A stretch of 36,679 nucleotides of DNA, taken from contig MVBO01000146.1 in the NCBI GenBank assembly GCA_002261195.1, positions 1-36,679 of the forward strand, in the 5' to 3' direction. Source of the DNA: Bifiguratus adelaidae (taxonomy: Eukaryota; Mucoromycota; Endogonomycetes; Endogonales). Position 1 is the stretch's first letter; each line of letters starts with the position of its first letter. Of this stretch, positions 36,179 to 36,679 are shown piece by piece. Both the position numbers and the translations under genes were made by a program. Under the pieces are notes generated by a model. The model ran no database searches. It had not been told where the DNA came from and was given only the letters and a program-made list of their open reading frames with translations.

Positions 36179-36679
36179 GCCTCTGTCAAAAGATGATTTA
36201 CGTCTCGGAGGTCAGTAAACAATTGCCGGTTGACGATTCTGCCTACAAGCTCACTCCTCGCGATTATAACCAAGGTTGAGTACAAGGATAAGGATGGTAA
36301 CTTGTCGACAGGAGTAAGTAGCTACTTGCTAGTGATAGTGGGACTCGGCAGGAACCTTCTAATGAACCGACTTCAGATCATCGTTGACATCGTCGATAGA
36401 AGCAAACGTATGCTACATTCATACATGAATATCCCTGATGTATTATAGGTGTTATGATCGATGAGGACCTCGCGGTGATTGAAGCAACCATGGACAATCC
36501 GGCAGTACTTATCCAAGATGACAAAACGCATAAGATTACAGGTACATGGCTTCGTTCTCTTTGCATTTTACTTTACTGACGGTGGACCAAGTGCGTCGAC
36601 TCGATGACCTTGAAAAGATTGTTCTCAAGAAGGCTGTCGATATCGAAAAGTTACCATATGCAAAGGTTATCATATCTGT
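36179..36679 (+). CDS. Hva1/TUDOR-like small protein, copy C (runs off right edge)
   Basis: The gene starts at MPLSKDDLRLG (36179), like copy B's start. The next coding block is VEYKDKDGNLSTG (about 36276-36314), then IIVDIVDRSK, RVMIDEDLAVIEATMDNPAV, LIQDDKTHKIT and VRRLDDLEKIVLKKAVDIEK, reaching LPYAKVIIS at the edge. By comparison with copy B only a few codons are missing. Introns follow GTAAGT...TTCAG, GTATGC...TATAG and GTACAT...CCAAG. The first intron is unclear: a donor GTCAGT after CTCGGAG is in phase 1, while the only nearby acceptor (AACCAAG) would need phase 0, so GD before VEY cannot be rebuilt. Either the exon border is unusual or this copy is damaged. The DNPAV block is the best match to the Hva1 family. 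Confidence 0.7.

Overview
The window is nuclear DNA of a fungus. It carries many protein genes on both strands, broken by short GT-AG introns (mostly about 40-70 nt). Fungal families are present: Atg1, an oligopeptide transporter (OPT), Rrn3, a Zn2Cys6 regulator and DUF8032. An early-diverging lineage such as Mucoromycota fits the family mix and gene style, but this is inference. No bacterial, plasmid, viral, CRISPR or transposon genes were recognised. Exon joins were worked out by hand from splice signals, reading-frame phase and family conservation; single borders may be off by a base.

Left part (1-10.8 kb, all minus strand): the 5' part of a coiled-coil protein resembling the fungal clock protein FREQUENCY runs off the left edge. 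Then come KAE1 (tRNA t6A synthesis, KEOPS), a Zn2Cys6 transcription factor whose otherwise coherent frame holds two TAG codons, and the autophagy kinase ATG1.

Middle part (11.8-22.9 kb): a small SCP2 sterol-carrier protein ending in a peroxisomal AKL signal (+), a large DUF8032 regulator with two copies of the domain (-), an OPT transporter (+), and GFA1, the first enzyme of chitin-precursor synthesis (-), with an unusually long first intron.

Right part (23.3-36.7 kb): a 124-residue protein of three RPEL (actin-binding) repeats (+), a WWE-like protein (+), a C2H2 zinc-finger factor (-), the Pol I initiation factor RRN3 (+), a UBC7-type E2 (-), the mitochondrial protease/chaperone ATP23 (-), the telomere CST subunit TEN1 (-), and three small Hva1/TUDOR-like proteins (one -, two +) around a secreted CAP/PR-1 protein (-). 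The last TUDOR-like gene runs off the right edge.

Most genes are housekeeping and do not form one pathway. The least ordinary items are the local family of three diverged Hva1/TUDOR-like genes, the stand-alone triple-RPEL protein, the doubly TAG-interrupted transcription factor, the duplicated DUF8032 domain, and an inverted pair of TGACGT sites between the C2H2 gene and RRN3.
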